DNA from: Myotis daubentonii
Lineage: Eukaryota; Chordata; Mammalia; Chiroptera; Vespertilionidae
NCBI RefSeq assembly: GCF_963259705.1
Contig: NC_081850.1
Location: forward strand, 32,393,799-32,457,798
Direction: 5' to 3'
DNA: 64,000 nucleotides
This document shows, one piece after another, positions 40,201 through 52,200 of this stretch. Under the pieces are notes generated by a model. The model had not been told where the DNA came from, did no database searches, and worked only from the letters and a program-made list of their open reading frames with translations. Every line of letters begins with the position of its first letter. Positions within the stretch are counted from its first letter, which is position 1. The position numbers and the translations under genes were made by a program.

Positions 40201-43200
40201 CAATGATTCTTTCTCATCATTGGTGTTTCTATCTCTCCCTCTCCCTTTCTCTCTGAAATCAATAAAAATATATTAAAAACAAAAAACAAACCAAAAAAAA
40301 TGACAGCATGGTCTGTAAGATGGTACAATCCCCATTAAAAAAAATTACATGATCATATCAATAGATGCTGGAAAAGCGTTTTAGAAGATCCAATACTCAC
40401 CCTATATAATAAAAAGGTAATAGGCAAATTGTCCCTTCAACCAGAGTTTGACCAGGGTGTGGGGGCGGCCCACCGACTGCTGGAGTCCCTGCCCCCAGCC
40501 GGCCCCACCCCTGATCGACCCCCACACACACTGACCGGGGGCGGGGCTGGCCAGACCCCACCCATGCACAAATTCATGCACCAGGCCTGTAGTTTATGAT
40601 AAACTCTCTCGGCACAGTGGGAATAGAGGGAACATACCTCAACATAATACAGGCCATGTATGAATATATGACAAACCTACAGCCAACATCATACTTAATG
40701 GGAAAACTAAAAGTGTTTTCCTTAAAATCAGGAACAAGACAGGGCTGTCCACTTTCTCTACTCTTATTCAGCATTACTGGAAGTTCTAGCTACAGCAGTC
40801 AGACAAGAAGAAGAAATAAAAGGCATCCAAATTGAAAAGGAAGAAGAAAAACTGTTGTTATATTCAGATGGCATGATACTGTATATAAAGAACCCCAAAG
40901 TTTCCACTAAAAAACTACTAGAACTGATAAATGAATTCAGTGAAGTAGTAGAATACAAAATAAATATTCAGAAATCAATTACACTTTAATACACCAATAA
41001 TGAACTAGCAGAAAGGGAAACTAAGAAAACGATCCCATTTATAATTGCATTAAAAATATGTAGGAAATTTTTAATCAAGGAGGTAAAAGACCTATACTCA
41101 GAAAATTATAAGACAGTGGAGCACAAAATTGAAAGAAGATACAAATAAATGGAAGTATGTACTGTGCTCATGGATGGGAAGAATAACATCATTAAAATGT
41201 AAAATACTGCTCAAAGTAATCTGTAGATTCATTGCAGTTTCTATCTTAATACTTAATAGCGTATTTCACAGAATTAAAAGAAGTAATCCAAAAATTTATT
41301 TTTATTTTGTGTGTGTGTGTGTGACTTTTACACTGCTGAGCCGTGTCCAGCCCTAAAAGTGTTGTTTCCATCTTTCCCTCTGAGTCTCACCTCCTGCATC
41401 TCTTTGATGCACTAAGAATGCTCTCTGTGAATCAATGAAGAGATGCAGCCCCCCAGGCATAGAGCTATGACAGAAAATCAATGTACAGTGTGGACAGTTG
41501 AGGAGAACCTTAAAAAATGTCTTAAACAAGTCCGCACTCTTCAGTCCCCCACTGCCAGTGATGGAGACAGCTGGCGGGGGGGCGGGGGGTCATACCTGCT
41601 AATCGGCACATTCTTTTTTAGTGTCTGGAGGTTTAGCAAAACCAGCAGATGAAAACTATAGTCAACATCATAATTAGAAAACATGTAGATTCACAGATGA
41701 TTCTGATACTTTTCCCCTCCTGTCCCTATGGTGAGTCTATTTTAAAAATACTGAACTCAGCACTTTGCTTAAATCATGCTGAGACCTAATGTGCATTTTA
41801 TTTTCTCTCTAAAAGCAACACTTAGCAACTTTTACTTGCTGGCATCATCTGGTACCAAGAACAATGAGAGTAATCCCAAAATTTATATGGAATCACAAAA
41901 GACCCTGAATAGCCACAGCAATCTTAAGAAAGAAGAATAAAGTTGGACGTTATTATGCTATCTGATATAAAACTATACTACAAAGCTATAATAATCAAAA
42001 CAGCATGGTACTGGTATATAAACAGACATATAGATCAATGGAACAGAAATAAACCCATGCCTATTATGGTTAGTAAATATAGGGTTCTCAAAAATGTATA
42101 CACACATTTTGAAAAATTACAAAGGCAGTGTTTATTAAAATACATTTCATTTTCAAAATTGAGCTATCAGCTGTTAAAGTGTGTATACATTTTTGGGGGA
42201 CACCCTGTATTTGACAGAGGAGACAAGAACATACAATGGGATAAAGACAGTCTATTCAATAAAGGGTGTTGGTAAAATTGGACAAATAGATGCAAAAAAA
42301 AAAAAATGAAACTAGACCACCTTTTACACCATATATAAAAATAAACTCAAGATGGATTAAAGACTTAAATATAAGACTCGAAACCATAAAACTCCTAGAA
42401 GAAAACATAGGCAGTAAAATCTCTGACATTTCTCTTGGCAATATTTTTTCTGATAAATCTTCTCATGCAAGGGAAACAAAAGAAAAATAAACAAATGAAA
42501 CTACAGTGGGGCCTTGATTTGTTCTGTGACTGAGCTCGTAACTCAGATTACTCGTACATGTCAAATCATTAAAGTGAACGAGTGAGACACGTGATGCTGG
42601 GCTGATGTTGTGGCGTTCACTGTGACGTTGGCTGCGCCAACTAGCGGTGTGGTATCTGAAGCTGGCTCGTAACCCGAATTTTAGCCCGCAACTCAAAGCA
42701 AAAAATCGGCCGAGAGACAGCTCATATCTCGAAAAACTCGTTAGTCGGGACACTCATAAGTCAAGGCCCCACTGTACATGTTTTGCAGAGCAAAGGAAAC
42801 CATCAACAAAACAAAAAGACAACCTACTAAATGGAAGATATTCACCAGTATACATCCAATAAGGGGTTAATATTTAAAATTTATAAAGCACTCATACAAT
42901 CCAACACACACACAGACAAAATAAAACAATCCAATTTATAAATGGGCAGCCCTGGCCAATATGATGCAGTGGTTAGTGTCGGCCTGTATACGGAAGGGTC
43001 ATGGGTTCAATTTTGGTCAAGGACACATGTACCTAGGTTGCAGGTTCCATCCTCGTTCCGGTCAGGGCACATGCAGGAGGCAACCATTCGATGTGTCTCT
43101 CTCACATTGATGTTTTTCTCTCTCTCCCTCCCACTTCTTCCCCCCTCCTTCTCATTCTTTCTGAAAATCAATGGAAAAAAATATCCTCAGGTGAAGATTT

Positions 43201-46200
43201 TTTAAAAAAATATTAAAAACGGGCAAAGAGGGCCCTGGCTGGGTGGCTCAATTGGTTAGAGCATCGTCCCATACACCAAAAGGTTGCAGGTTCCATTCCT
43301 GGTCAGGGAACGTACCTAGGTTCCAGGTGCATACCTCCTGATCACATTGCATTCAGGAGGCAACCAATCAGTGTTTCTCTCTTCATAGCGATGTTTCTTT
43401 CTCCCTCCCTCCCTCCCTTCCTATCTCTCTAAAACCAATAAAAAATATCCTCGGGTGAGTATTAAAAAAATAATTATTAAAGTACCAATTGCAACAGTAT
43501 GGACATACCTAGAAGGTACTATCCTAAGTGAAATAAGTCAGTCAGAGAAGGACAAATTTCATATGATTTCACTTATTTGTGGAATCTAAAGAAAAAAATA
43601 AATAGAAATAGACTCATAGATAGAGATCAAATTGATGGTCACCAGAGGGGAGGGTGTTTGGGGGCCTGGGTGAAAAAGGTGAAGGGTCTAAGAAGTACAA
43701 ATTGGTAATCACAAAATAGTCATGGGAATGTAAAGTACAGCATAGGGAATCTATGTATATATCTATGTATATAAAAGCCGAAGTGATCGTTATGACTGGT
43801 CGCTATGACATGCACTGACCACCAGGGGGAAGATGCTCAACGCAGGAGCTGCTCCCTGGTGGTCAGTGTGCTTCCCACAGCAGGAGCACCTCTCAGCCAG
43901 AAGCCGGGCTCACAGCTGGTGAGTGCAGCTGCAGCGGCGGGAGCTTCTCCCACCTCCATGGCAGCGCTACCAAGCAGCAGGTACAGTGGGGCTGGGATGA
44001 GCAGGAGTGGCGAGGCGCCAGCCCTGGCTCAGGCTCCTCCTTGGCTGCTTGCCACTTCATGCACTGCTACATCCCCCAAGTGGTCCCAGATTGTGAGAGG
44101 GTGTAGGTCAGGCTGAGGGACCCACCAGTGCACGAATGCCTGCACCGGGCCTCTAGTATAGTCAATAATATTGTAGTAACTATGTATGGTGCCAGATGAG
44201 TACTTAAAATATTGGGAGGACCACTTTGTAAAGTATGATTGTATAACCATAATTACTGTACTAGAGGCCTGGTGCACGAATTTGTGCATGGTTGGAGTCC
44301 CTCAGCCTGGCTGGCGATTGGGGCAGGCTGGCGGGGGGGGGGGGGGGGGGGACTGCAGGAGGTTGGCCAGCCGCGGGAGGTTGGCTGTGGGATCGCACTG
44401 ACCACCAGGGGGCAGCTCCTGCGTTGAGCATCTGCCCCCTGGTGGTCAGTGCACGTCATAGCTTCCAGCCCATCATCTGGTCGTAATGATCTTTAGGCTT
44501 TCATATAGAGAGATAGCTGAAACTAATACTGTACAAAATAATATCGAATGTAAACTATAATTGAAAAAATACACTGAGTGGCCAGATTATTATGACCACC
44601 TGACGTTTGTAGGCAAATTAGCTATTATCTCGCGCTGAAGTTGCTAGAGAGCCAGACCATTATAAATAGGGAAGCAGGTTGTTTACCACAACAGTAGAAG
44701 TGATTTTTTTCTGAAGATACGGGTAAACAATGCGGTTTAACAGCCTTTGAATGTGGGGTGATTGTTGGTGCTCGGAGCCATGGAGCAAGTATCAGCAAAA
44801 CAGCTGAATTCGTTAAATGTTCAAGAGCAGCTGTTGCTAAAGTGTTTAAAGACTGGACTGTCAGCTGAAAATCTGGGTCTGAACATGCCAATTGTGGCCG
44901 TCAGTGAATAGTCAATGTTAGGGCAGAACGGAGAGTGGCAACACTGGTACAAGACAACAGAAGGGCAACAGTGCATCAAATTATTGCAGATCTTAATCAG
45001 GGATCCTCTCAAATGACGCACTGTTCGCCATACACTGCATCGTATGGGATATGGAAGCTGAAGGCCTGTTCGAACACCTTTGCTGTCGGCAGTTACCAAG
45101 ATAAAACATCTCCAATTCGCACAGAAACACAAGGATTAGACAGTCGAGCATTGGAAAAAAGTCATGTGGTCCGATGAATCACGTTTCCAGTTGCATCATG
45201 CAGATGGCAGAGTGAGAATTTGGCGGAAACAGCATGAAAGCATGCACCTCACATGCATGAGTACAACCCTTCAAGCTAGTGGGGGCAGTGTTATGGTTTG
45301 GGGCATGTTTTCCTGGCATGACTTGGGCCTTTTAATTCATGTGGAACAAAGTTTGAATAGCACAACATACCTAAGTATCAATTCTGATCAAGTTCATCCT
45401 ATCATGTTGATGGTGTATCCCAATGGAGATGGCTTCTTCCAACAAGACAATGCGCCATGCCACGGTGCTCGTATTGTACAGGAGTGGTTTCAAGAACATG
45501 AGGGAGACTTTAGACTTTACTTTGCTTAGGTGGCCCCCACAATCACCAGGTCTCAATCCAATTGAGCATTTGTGGGACGAAGTTAAAAGAGCCACCAGGC
45601 AGCTGCTTCCACAACCATCAAATCTCACAGAACTGGACAGTGCTATTCATCAGGCATGGTGTCAGATTCCTCGCATCACCTTTCAACATCTCATGGAGTC
45701 AATGCCAAGAAGAATCGCTGCAGTATTGAAGGCAAAAGGTGGCCCAACAAAGTACTGATGGGGTGGTCATAATAATCTGGCCACTCAATGTATATCATCT
45801 TCCAATACGTGAATATGGTGTGTTTCTATTTACCTATGTCTTCTTTTAATTTCCTTCTTCAATTTTTCTTTTTTAATTTTCATTGTACAGGTCTTTCACA
45901 TTCTTGATTAATTCCTAAGTATTTTAATTTTCACTTTGATCATTGGCAGTCTATAAAAATACAACTGATTCTTGTGTACTGACTTAATATCTTCCTACTT
46001 TGCTCAATTTATTAGTTCTAGCAAATTTTTTAGTTCTTAGTGTTTTTTTACATATAATATCTGTGAACAGAGATCATTTTACTTCTTCCTTTCTAACTTG
46101 AATGCCTTTGTTTCTTTTTCTTGCCTAATTGCTCTGGCTAGAATATCTAGTACTGTGTTGAATAGAAGTAGCAAAAGCAAGCATCCTTGTTCCTGTGCTT

Positions 46201-49200
46201 AGAGGAAAACCTTTCAGTCTTTTACCATTGAGTATGATGTTGGCTGCGGGTTTTTCATGTATGGTGTGTGTTTTTTTAATGTTGAAGTAGTTTCCTTCTG
46301 TTTCTCATGTGTTGAGTGTTTTTATTATGAAAGGATGTTGACTTTTGTCAAATGCTTTTTTTGCAATAATTGAGATGATCATGCAGTTTCTTTTCTTCAT
46401 TCTGTTAATGTGGTGTATTACATTAACCAGTTTTTGTATGTTGAACCATCATGGCATTTCAGGAATAAATCCCATTTGGCCGTGGTGTGTAATTCTTTCC
46501 ATATGCTGCTGGATTTCATTTGCTTGTATTTTGTTGAGAATTTTTGCATTAATGTTTATAAGAGATAGCAGTCTGTAGTTTTCTTTTCCTGTAGTGTCTT
46601 TACCAGGATTTGGCATCAAGATAATGCTGGCTTCAAAGAAAGAGTTAAGAAATGTTTTATCCTTTTGAGATTTTTTGGAAAAGTTTGGAAAGGATTGGTA
46701 TTAGTTCTTCTTAGATGTTTGGTAAACTTCACTGGTGAAGTAGTCAGGTCTGGGGCTTTTCTTTGTCAAGAGATTTTTTTTGTTAGTGATGTGATCTCCT
46801 TACTAGTTATAGATTTAGTCAGATTTTCTATTCATGATTTAGCTTTGGTAAGTTTTATGTTTTTAGGAATTTGTTCATTTCATCTAGTTACTCAATTTAT
46901 TGGCATACAATTATTCATAGTACTCTGAATAATCCTTTTAGAATTGGTACTAATTGCCCCACTTTCATTTCTGATTTAGTAATTTGAGTCTTCTCTTTTT
47001 TTTTTTTTCTAAGTCTAACTAAAGGTCTGTCAGTTTTGTTGATCCTTCAAAGAACTAACTTGATTTTTCTCTGCATTTCTATTCTCTATTTTATTTAATC
47101 TTTATTATTTCTGTACTGCTAGCTTTGGGTTTCTTTGTTCTTTTTTTTCTAGGTTCTTATGTTATAAAGTTAGGTGGTTGATTTGAGATCTTTCTTGTTT
47201 TTTAATGTAAGCGTTTGTAGCTTTAAATTTTCCCCTTAGCACTGCTTTCATTGTTCCATACTTTTGATATGTTGTGTTTTTATTTTCATTCATTTGTATT
47301 TTCCAACTTCCCTTATGATTTCTTCTTTTATCCCTTGGTTATTTAACAGTGTTGTTTAATTTTCACAAAATTGTAAATTTTCCAGTTTTCCTTTTATTGA
47401 TTTCTAGCTTCATCTGTGGCTTATATTCTAATGAAAGAAAGGGACCAAGTCAAATGTTAGATGATGATAAGTGCTGTAAAGGAAAATAGAGCAGGGTAAA
47501 GGGGGATAGGAAATGCCTGGTTTGAATGATGATTGCTCTTTTACCAGGGTGTTGGAGAAATTCCCTGATAAGGTGATGTTTGGACAGAGATCTAAAGGAA
47601 ATGAGGGCCCTGACCAGTTTGGCTCAGTGGCTAGAGCAGCAGTGGGCAAACTACGGCCCGTGGGCCGGATCCAGCCCGTTTGAAATGAATAAAACTATTG
47701 AAATAAAAGACCGTACCCTTTTATGTAATGATGTTTACTTTGAATTTATATTAGTTCACACAAACACTCCATCCATGCTTTTGTTCCGGCCCTCCGGTCC
47801 AGTTTAAGAACCCATTGTGGCCCTCGAGTCAAAAAAAAAAAAAGTTTGCCCACCCCTGGGCTAGAGCATCGGCCTGTGGACTGAAGAGTCCCAGGTTCGA
47901 TTCCGGTCAAGGGCATGTACCTTAGTTGCAGGCACATCCCCAGTAGGGGGTGTGCAGGAGGCAGCTGATCGATGTTTCTCTCTCATCGATGTTTCTAACT
48001 CTCTATCCCTCTCCCTTCCTCTTTGTAAAAAATCAATAAAATATATTTTTAAAAATTAAAATTAAAAAAAGGAAATGAGGGAGAGAGCCATGTAGATATC
48101 TGAAGAAAAAGAAGATGCAGAAACTCTAAGTTTGGAAGCATGTTTGGCATTTAGAGGAAATGCAAAGGAGCAAGTGTAGCCAGAGTGAGTGACTGAGTGA
48201 GGAGGAAAGTGGTAAGACTCAAGAGTGAGAGAAGTAAAGATCATGTAGGTCTTTAAGGACTTTGGTTTTCACTCTGACTGAGATGAGAAGCCTTTGTAGG
48301 GTTTAAAGAAGAGGCAGGACATGTGCTTTAAAACTTAATGTTTAAACTCACTCTGCCTTTTGTGTTGAGTTTAGTATGTAGAGGGACAACGATGAAAGTA
48401 GGGAAATCAGCTACAGTCTAGCAGTAATCCAAGCAAAAGATGATAGTGGCTTAGATCAGGATAGTAGCAGTGCTAATCACAAGGAGTGGATGGATTCTGG
48501 ATATATCTTGAAGGTAGGATTTTTTTTTTTTTAATTCTCACCTGAGGATATGTTTCTATTGATTTTTTACAGAGAAAGAGAGGAAGAGAGAGAAACATTG
48601 ATCAGTTGCCTCCTATATGTGTCCTGACTGGGAATCAAACTTGTGACCCTTCGGTACAGAGGACAACAATTCCAACCAGCTGAGCCATACCAGCCAGGGC
48701 AGGATTGGTAGAATTTGCTTAGGGATTTGAATATGAAGTGACAGAAAAAAATGAGAATAAAAAGATGATCCTCAGTGTTTTGGGTCTAAACAACTGGAAT
48801 AATGGAATTGCTGTTAGCTGAGATGATGGGAACTGAAGGAATAACAAGTTTGGGGCAGAGGAAGAAAGAGATTCAGAGTTTGGATTTCAACATTTGAAGT
48901 TTGATATGCTTTTTAGACATCTAATTGGAGTTATTGAGTAGGCAGTTTAGTATAAGTTCCCAGTCTAAGGGAGTAAGCCAGATTTAAGTTTGGAAGTTGT
49001 CTGGATATAGATTATATTTAGGCTGTGAAACTGGTAGAAATTACCTTGTATGTGAACATAGATAAGAAGAGATACTGAACCCTGTGGCCTTCAGAGATGG
49101 TGGAGATGAGTACTCAGCAGAAGAGACTGAGAAGGTGAGTGTTTAGTAAGATAGGAGGAAACCCAAGAGAAAGAGTAGTGTCTTGGAAACCAGGGGAAGA

Positions 49201-52200
49201 AAATGTCCATGAGGCCTACTCATGATACATTGAGGAATATGAGGACTGAGGATTTATTATTTAATTTTGACAACATGAGATCATTGATGACCTTGATGAG
49301 CTGTGTTAGTAGAGAAGTGGGTAAAAGTTAGGAGTCTGTTCAAGAGAATTAGAGTAGAAGAATTAGAGTTTTGCTATAAAGTAAAGCAGAGAAATAGGGC
49401 AGTACCTAGAAGGACAATTGGAGTCAAGCGAAGTAATGCTTTGTGTTTTGTTTTTATTTTAATGAGAGAAATAACATGGTTGTATACTGGTTGAAATTAT
49501 CTGATACAGAGATAAAAATGGACTCAGGCAAAGGAAGGTAGAATGGTAGAATGATATTCTTGAAGAGGTGAGACAGGATGCTTAAGTAGAGGAGTCAGCT
49601 TAGATACGAAGACAGAAAATATGAGTACAAATGAATGTCTGCAGTTGCAAATGAGGTATGAACATATGAAGGTTCTTGTCTGATTACTTCTATTTTCCCT
49701 GAAATAAGAAGCAAAGTCACTAGCTAAGATTGAGAAGGAGGGAAATTATAAATCCCATGTAGATATTTCTAAAATGAAATTAATTTTACAGTTACCCTTT
49801 GGTAACCCATTCTAGTATCTTACAACCCTTACCTACTTCATAAAACCTTAAGTATTAATTTAAAACTGATAAATTGAGAGTTATTATTAACTAACATTTA
49901 TTGAATATTTATGTGCCACACATACTATGAGGTAAGCAGTTATTATTCTTATTGTACAAAGACATAAACTGATGCTTAGGAAGTCTTGCCCAAAGTCTTA
50001 TAGCTATTAAATGACAGAAGTGAGACCTAAACTTCAATATGCAAATATAAGAACTTGTAGCAAAAATACATTAGAGAATGTATGTTCAGATTCTTTTTAA
50101 AAACAAAAAAAATAAAGGGTAAAGGTTAGGGGGTAGAACATAGAAACTCAGTTGAAAGCAAAAATGATAATAAATACAATATAATCATTTGGAAATGTTT
50201 CCATTTCTCCATAGTTTCATTAAAACATAGCTGTTACATTTTAATGTGAAAAGGATCTCTGGAAGATCACCTTTCTGCTTTGTTTTCTTATGCTTAATAA
50301 AGATTTCTTTCTAGTAGACCCAAAAGTTTAGAAAAATTTACTCTCAGGATTAAATGATGGATATTTATTTTGTTTGTTAATCTCTGTAGATAGTTACTGT
50401 TTCTTAGAATTTCTTGATTAACTTTTTAATGAACTTTTAAAATATTATAATTAGTCATTTTAAGACTATCTAAAATCAATATTCTTAGAATTACCTTTTT
50501 CTCTACCAGTAGCATTTAGAAAGACAAATGGGTGGAATGTTCAAACAATTTATTTTGTTTTTTTGTTTGTTTATTTTGTTTGTTTTAATATATTTTATTG
50601 ATTTTTTTACAGAGAGGAAGGGAGAGAGATAGAGAGTTAGAAACATCGATGAGAGAGAAACATCGATCAGCCGCCTCCTGCACATCCCCCACTGGGGATG
50701 TGCCCGCAACCGAGGTACATGCCCTTGACCGGAATCGAACCTGGGACTCTTCAGTCCACAGGCCAACGCTCTATCCACTGAGCCAAACCGGTTTTGGCAA
50801 AAACACTTTATTTTGAAGTTGCAGATATAGTCTTTTCAATTCCTTATGCTATACCCTGGGTTTTGTCTTCTTAAATAATAATCATTGAAAAGACTGAACT
50901 AAACATGGGTATTTTGTTTGTTTGTTATCTTGGGCATTCTATTTCAGGAGCCGCCTAAAGAAAGACTATGATGATTTCAGAAGACAGCCTGATCATGATA
51001 AATTTACTAGAGAACTATGGACTACTGAAGAAGGTGAAGGAGACCCTGGAAAGGAATCTCCTAAAGTTGAAATCAGTAAGTCTATAGACTCAACAGAACC
51101 TCTAGATATCCTGGAGAAAGATCACTTTGATTCAGGTATGCATTGAAAAAACATCAACTATGCATTACACATCTGTAATTCAGTCCCCATTGTTACTTTC
51201 AGAATATGGCTATTTAATTATTATCATGGAATTATAATAAATCAAAGACTATTACTTCAGTACTAATCAAAGAAGTCATAAATTTAATAAAAGTTTAATA
51301 AAAAACACTTTTTCTTTTAAATCAACACTAAAAGCTCTGAGAAGTTTTAGTATATTATATGGAGATAAAATATCATCTAGTTAATGACATGTATTGATTG
51401 GGGAAATCTGATGTTTTGAAGGTGTACTGTGTCCTTAATAAAAGGTTCTTTGAATTTATTACATTTCTGGGAGTTTCTGGAGCCAGTGCTTGACTCCAAA
51501 CTATATGTGTGTCACTGCTCATTACAGACCACACATTCTTGATCTGCACCTTCTTTGAAATAGGTTCAGCCTCTTCTTATCACTGTGTTTGAAGCACTAT
51601 TTCTAATGTTTACTTTAAATGGGAACTTGGAAAAAGTCCCTAATACTGTGAAGATTATTTGTTAATAAGGAATGACCAAGATTGATGGCCTAATGATAAC
51701 TGAGTGGACACACTATTCTTATATTAAAGGCTGGATTAGATTATCTGTAATTCATTTCAACTCATCAGATTATATTATTATATAAATCTAATTAAATTAC
51801 TTTCTTTAGTTATATGAGGATTAGTATGAAAATTTGTGGTTAGAAATGAATTAACCTGTTGTATTTTATGTCTTTAGTAAATTGAAAAAGAGTAACTTCT
51901 TATCAACCCAGTTTGACCAGACATGAACATAAATTTTTTACTGTAGGGGTAATTAAACACCAGTAAAAGCTGGACACTTTTCATCCTTTAGAGTCTCTAA
52001 AATTAGATTAGTATGGAGAACCATCTCTCTTTGACATCAAGCTTTTCCTGTGAAGAAGAGAACTAGACTAGATTCCTTTCCAAATCTAAATTCTTAGCCT
52101 TTAATTGCTGGCTTAATCTCTTTAAAAGATGTAAAATTTCCTTTTGCACTTACATGGTCAGCAGAATTAGAGAAGTTAACCAAAAATAATTTTCTTGTTA

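Larger units (their letters stand above)
39838..44571 (+). mobile_element. Sense L1 LINE interrupted by nine later insertions
   Basis: L1 ORF2 sequence begins at ATTAGAGGCCAATATCCCTGATG (39843). It passes through the reverse transcriptase ([16 protein letters not shown] near 40728) and C-terminal region, and ends at the 3' tail ATTGAAAAAATA at 44571. Insertions in order: SINE 40070, Helitron 40400, 570-bp retro-insert 41299, mariner MITE 42080, pogo/Tigger-like MITE 42504, SINEs 42948 and 43229, Helitrons 43750 and 44261. A tenth, the Tc1 element, sits at the tail. Several sites restore L1 exactly when the insert is removed. ORF2 is dead. Confidence 0.9.
47426..49750 (-). mobile_element. Long L2 LINE copy, antisense, about 1.7 kb after removing insertions
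   Basis: On the - strand the order is RT-region sequence (about 49740-49080: ATAGCAAAACTCT; ATCAAGGTCATCAATGATCT), then the later RT part and C-terminal region (about 48480-48260: CACTATCATCTTTTGCTTGG), then 3' sequence GATATCTACATGGCTCTCTC (about 48100). This follows the L2 ORF2 layout as I know it. Frame is destroyed throughout. It is interrupted by a SINE with a nested hAT (47607-48067) and by a second SINE (48520). The last part, 47426-47606, is the least certain. Confidence 0.72.
38683..50947 (+). other. BRD10 intron, 12.3 kb
   Basis: Almost wholly transposon-derived: antisense L1 (38888), a much-interrupted sense L1 (39838-44571), a Tc1 element, a second antisense L1, a long L2, SINEs and MIR. 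Apart from about 50.05-50.55 kb there is little unique sequence. Confidence 0.88.

Noticed and set aside
45164..45758. Intact transposase gene in the Tc1 element
   Set aside because: Catalytic blocks fall in different frames with in-frame stops before and a shift between the second and third catalytic residues.
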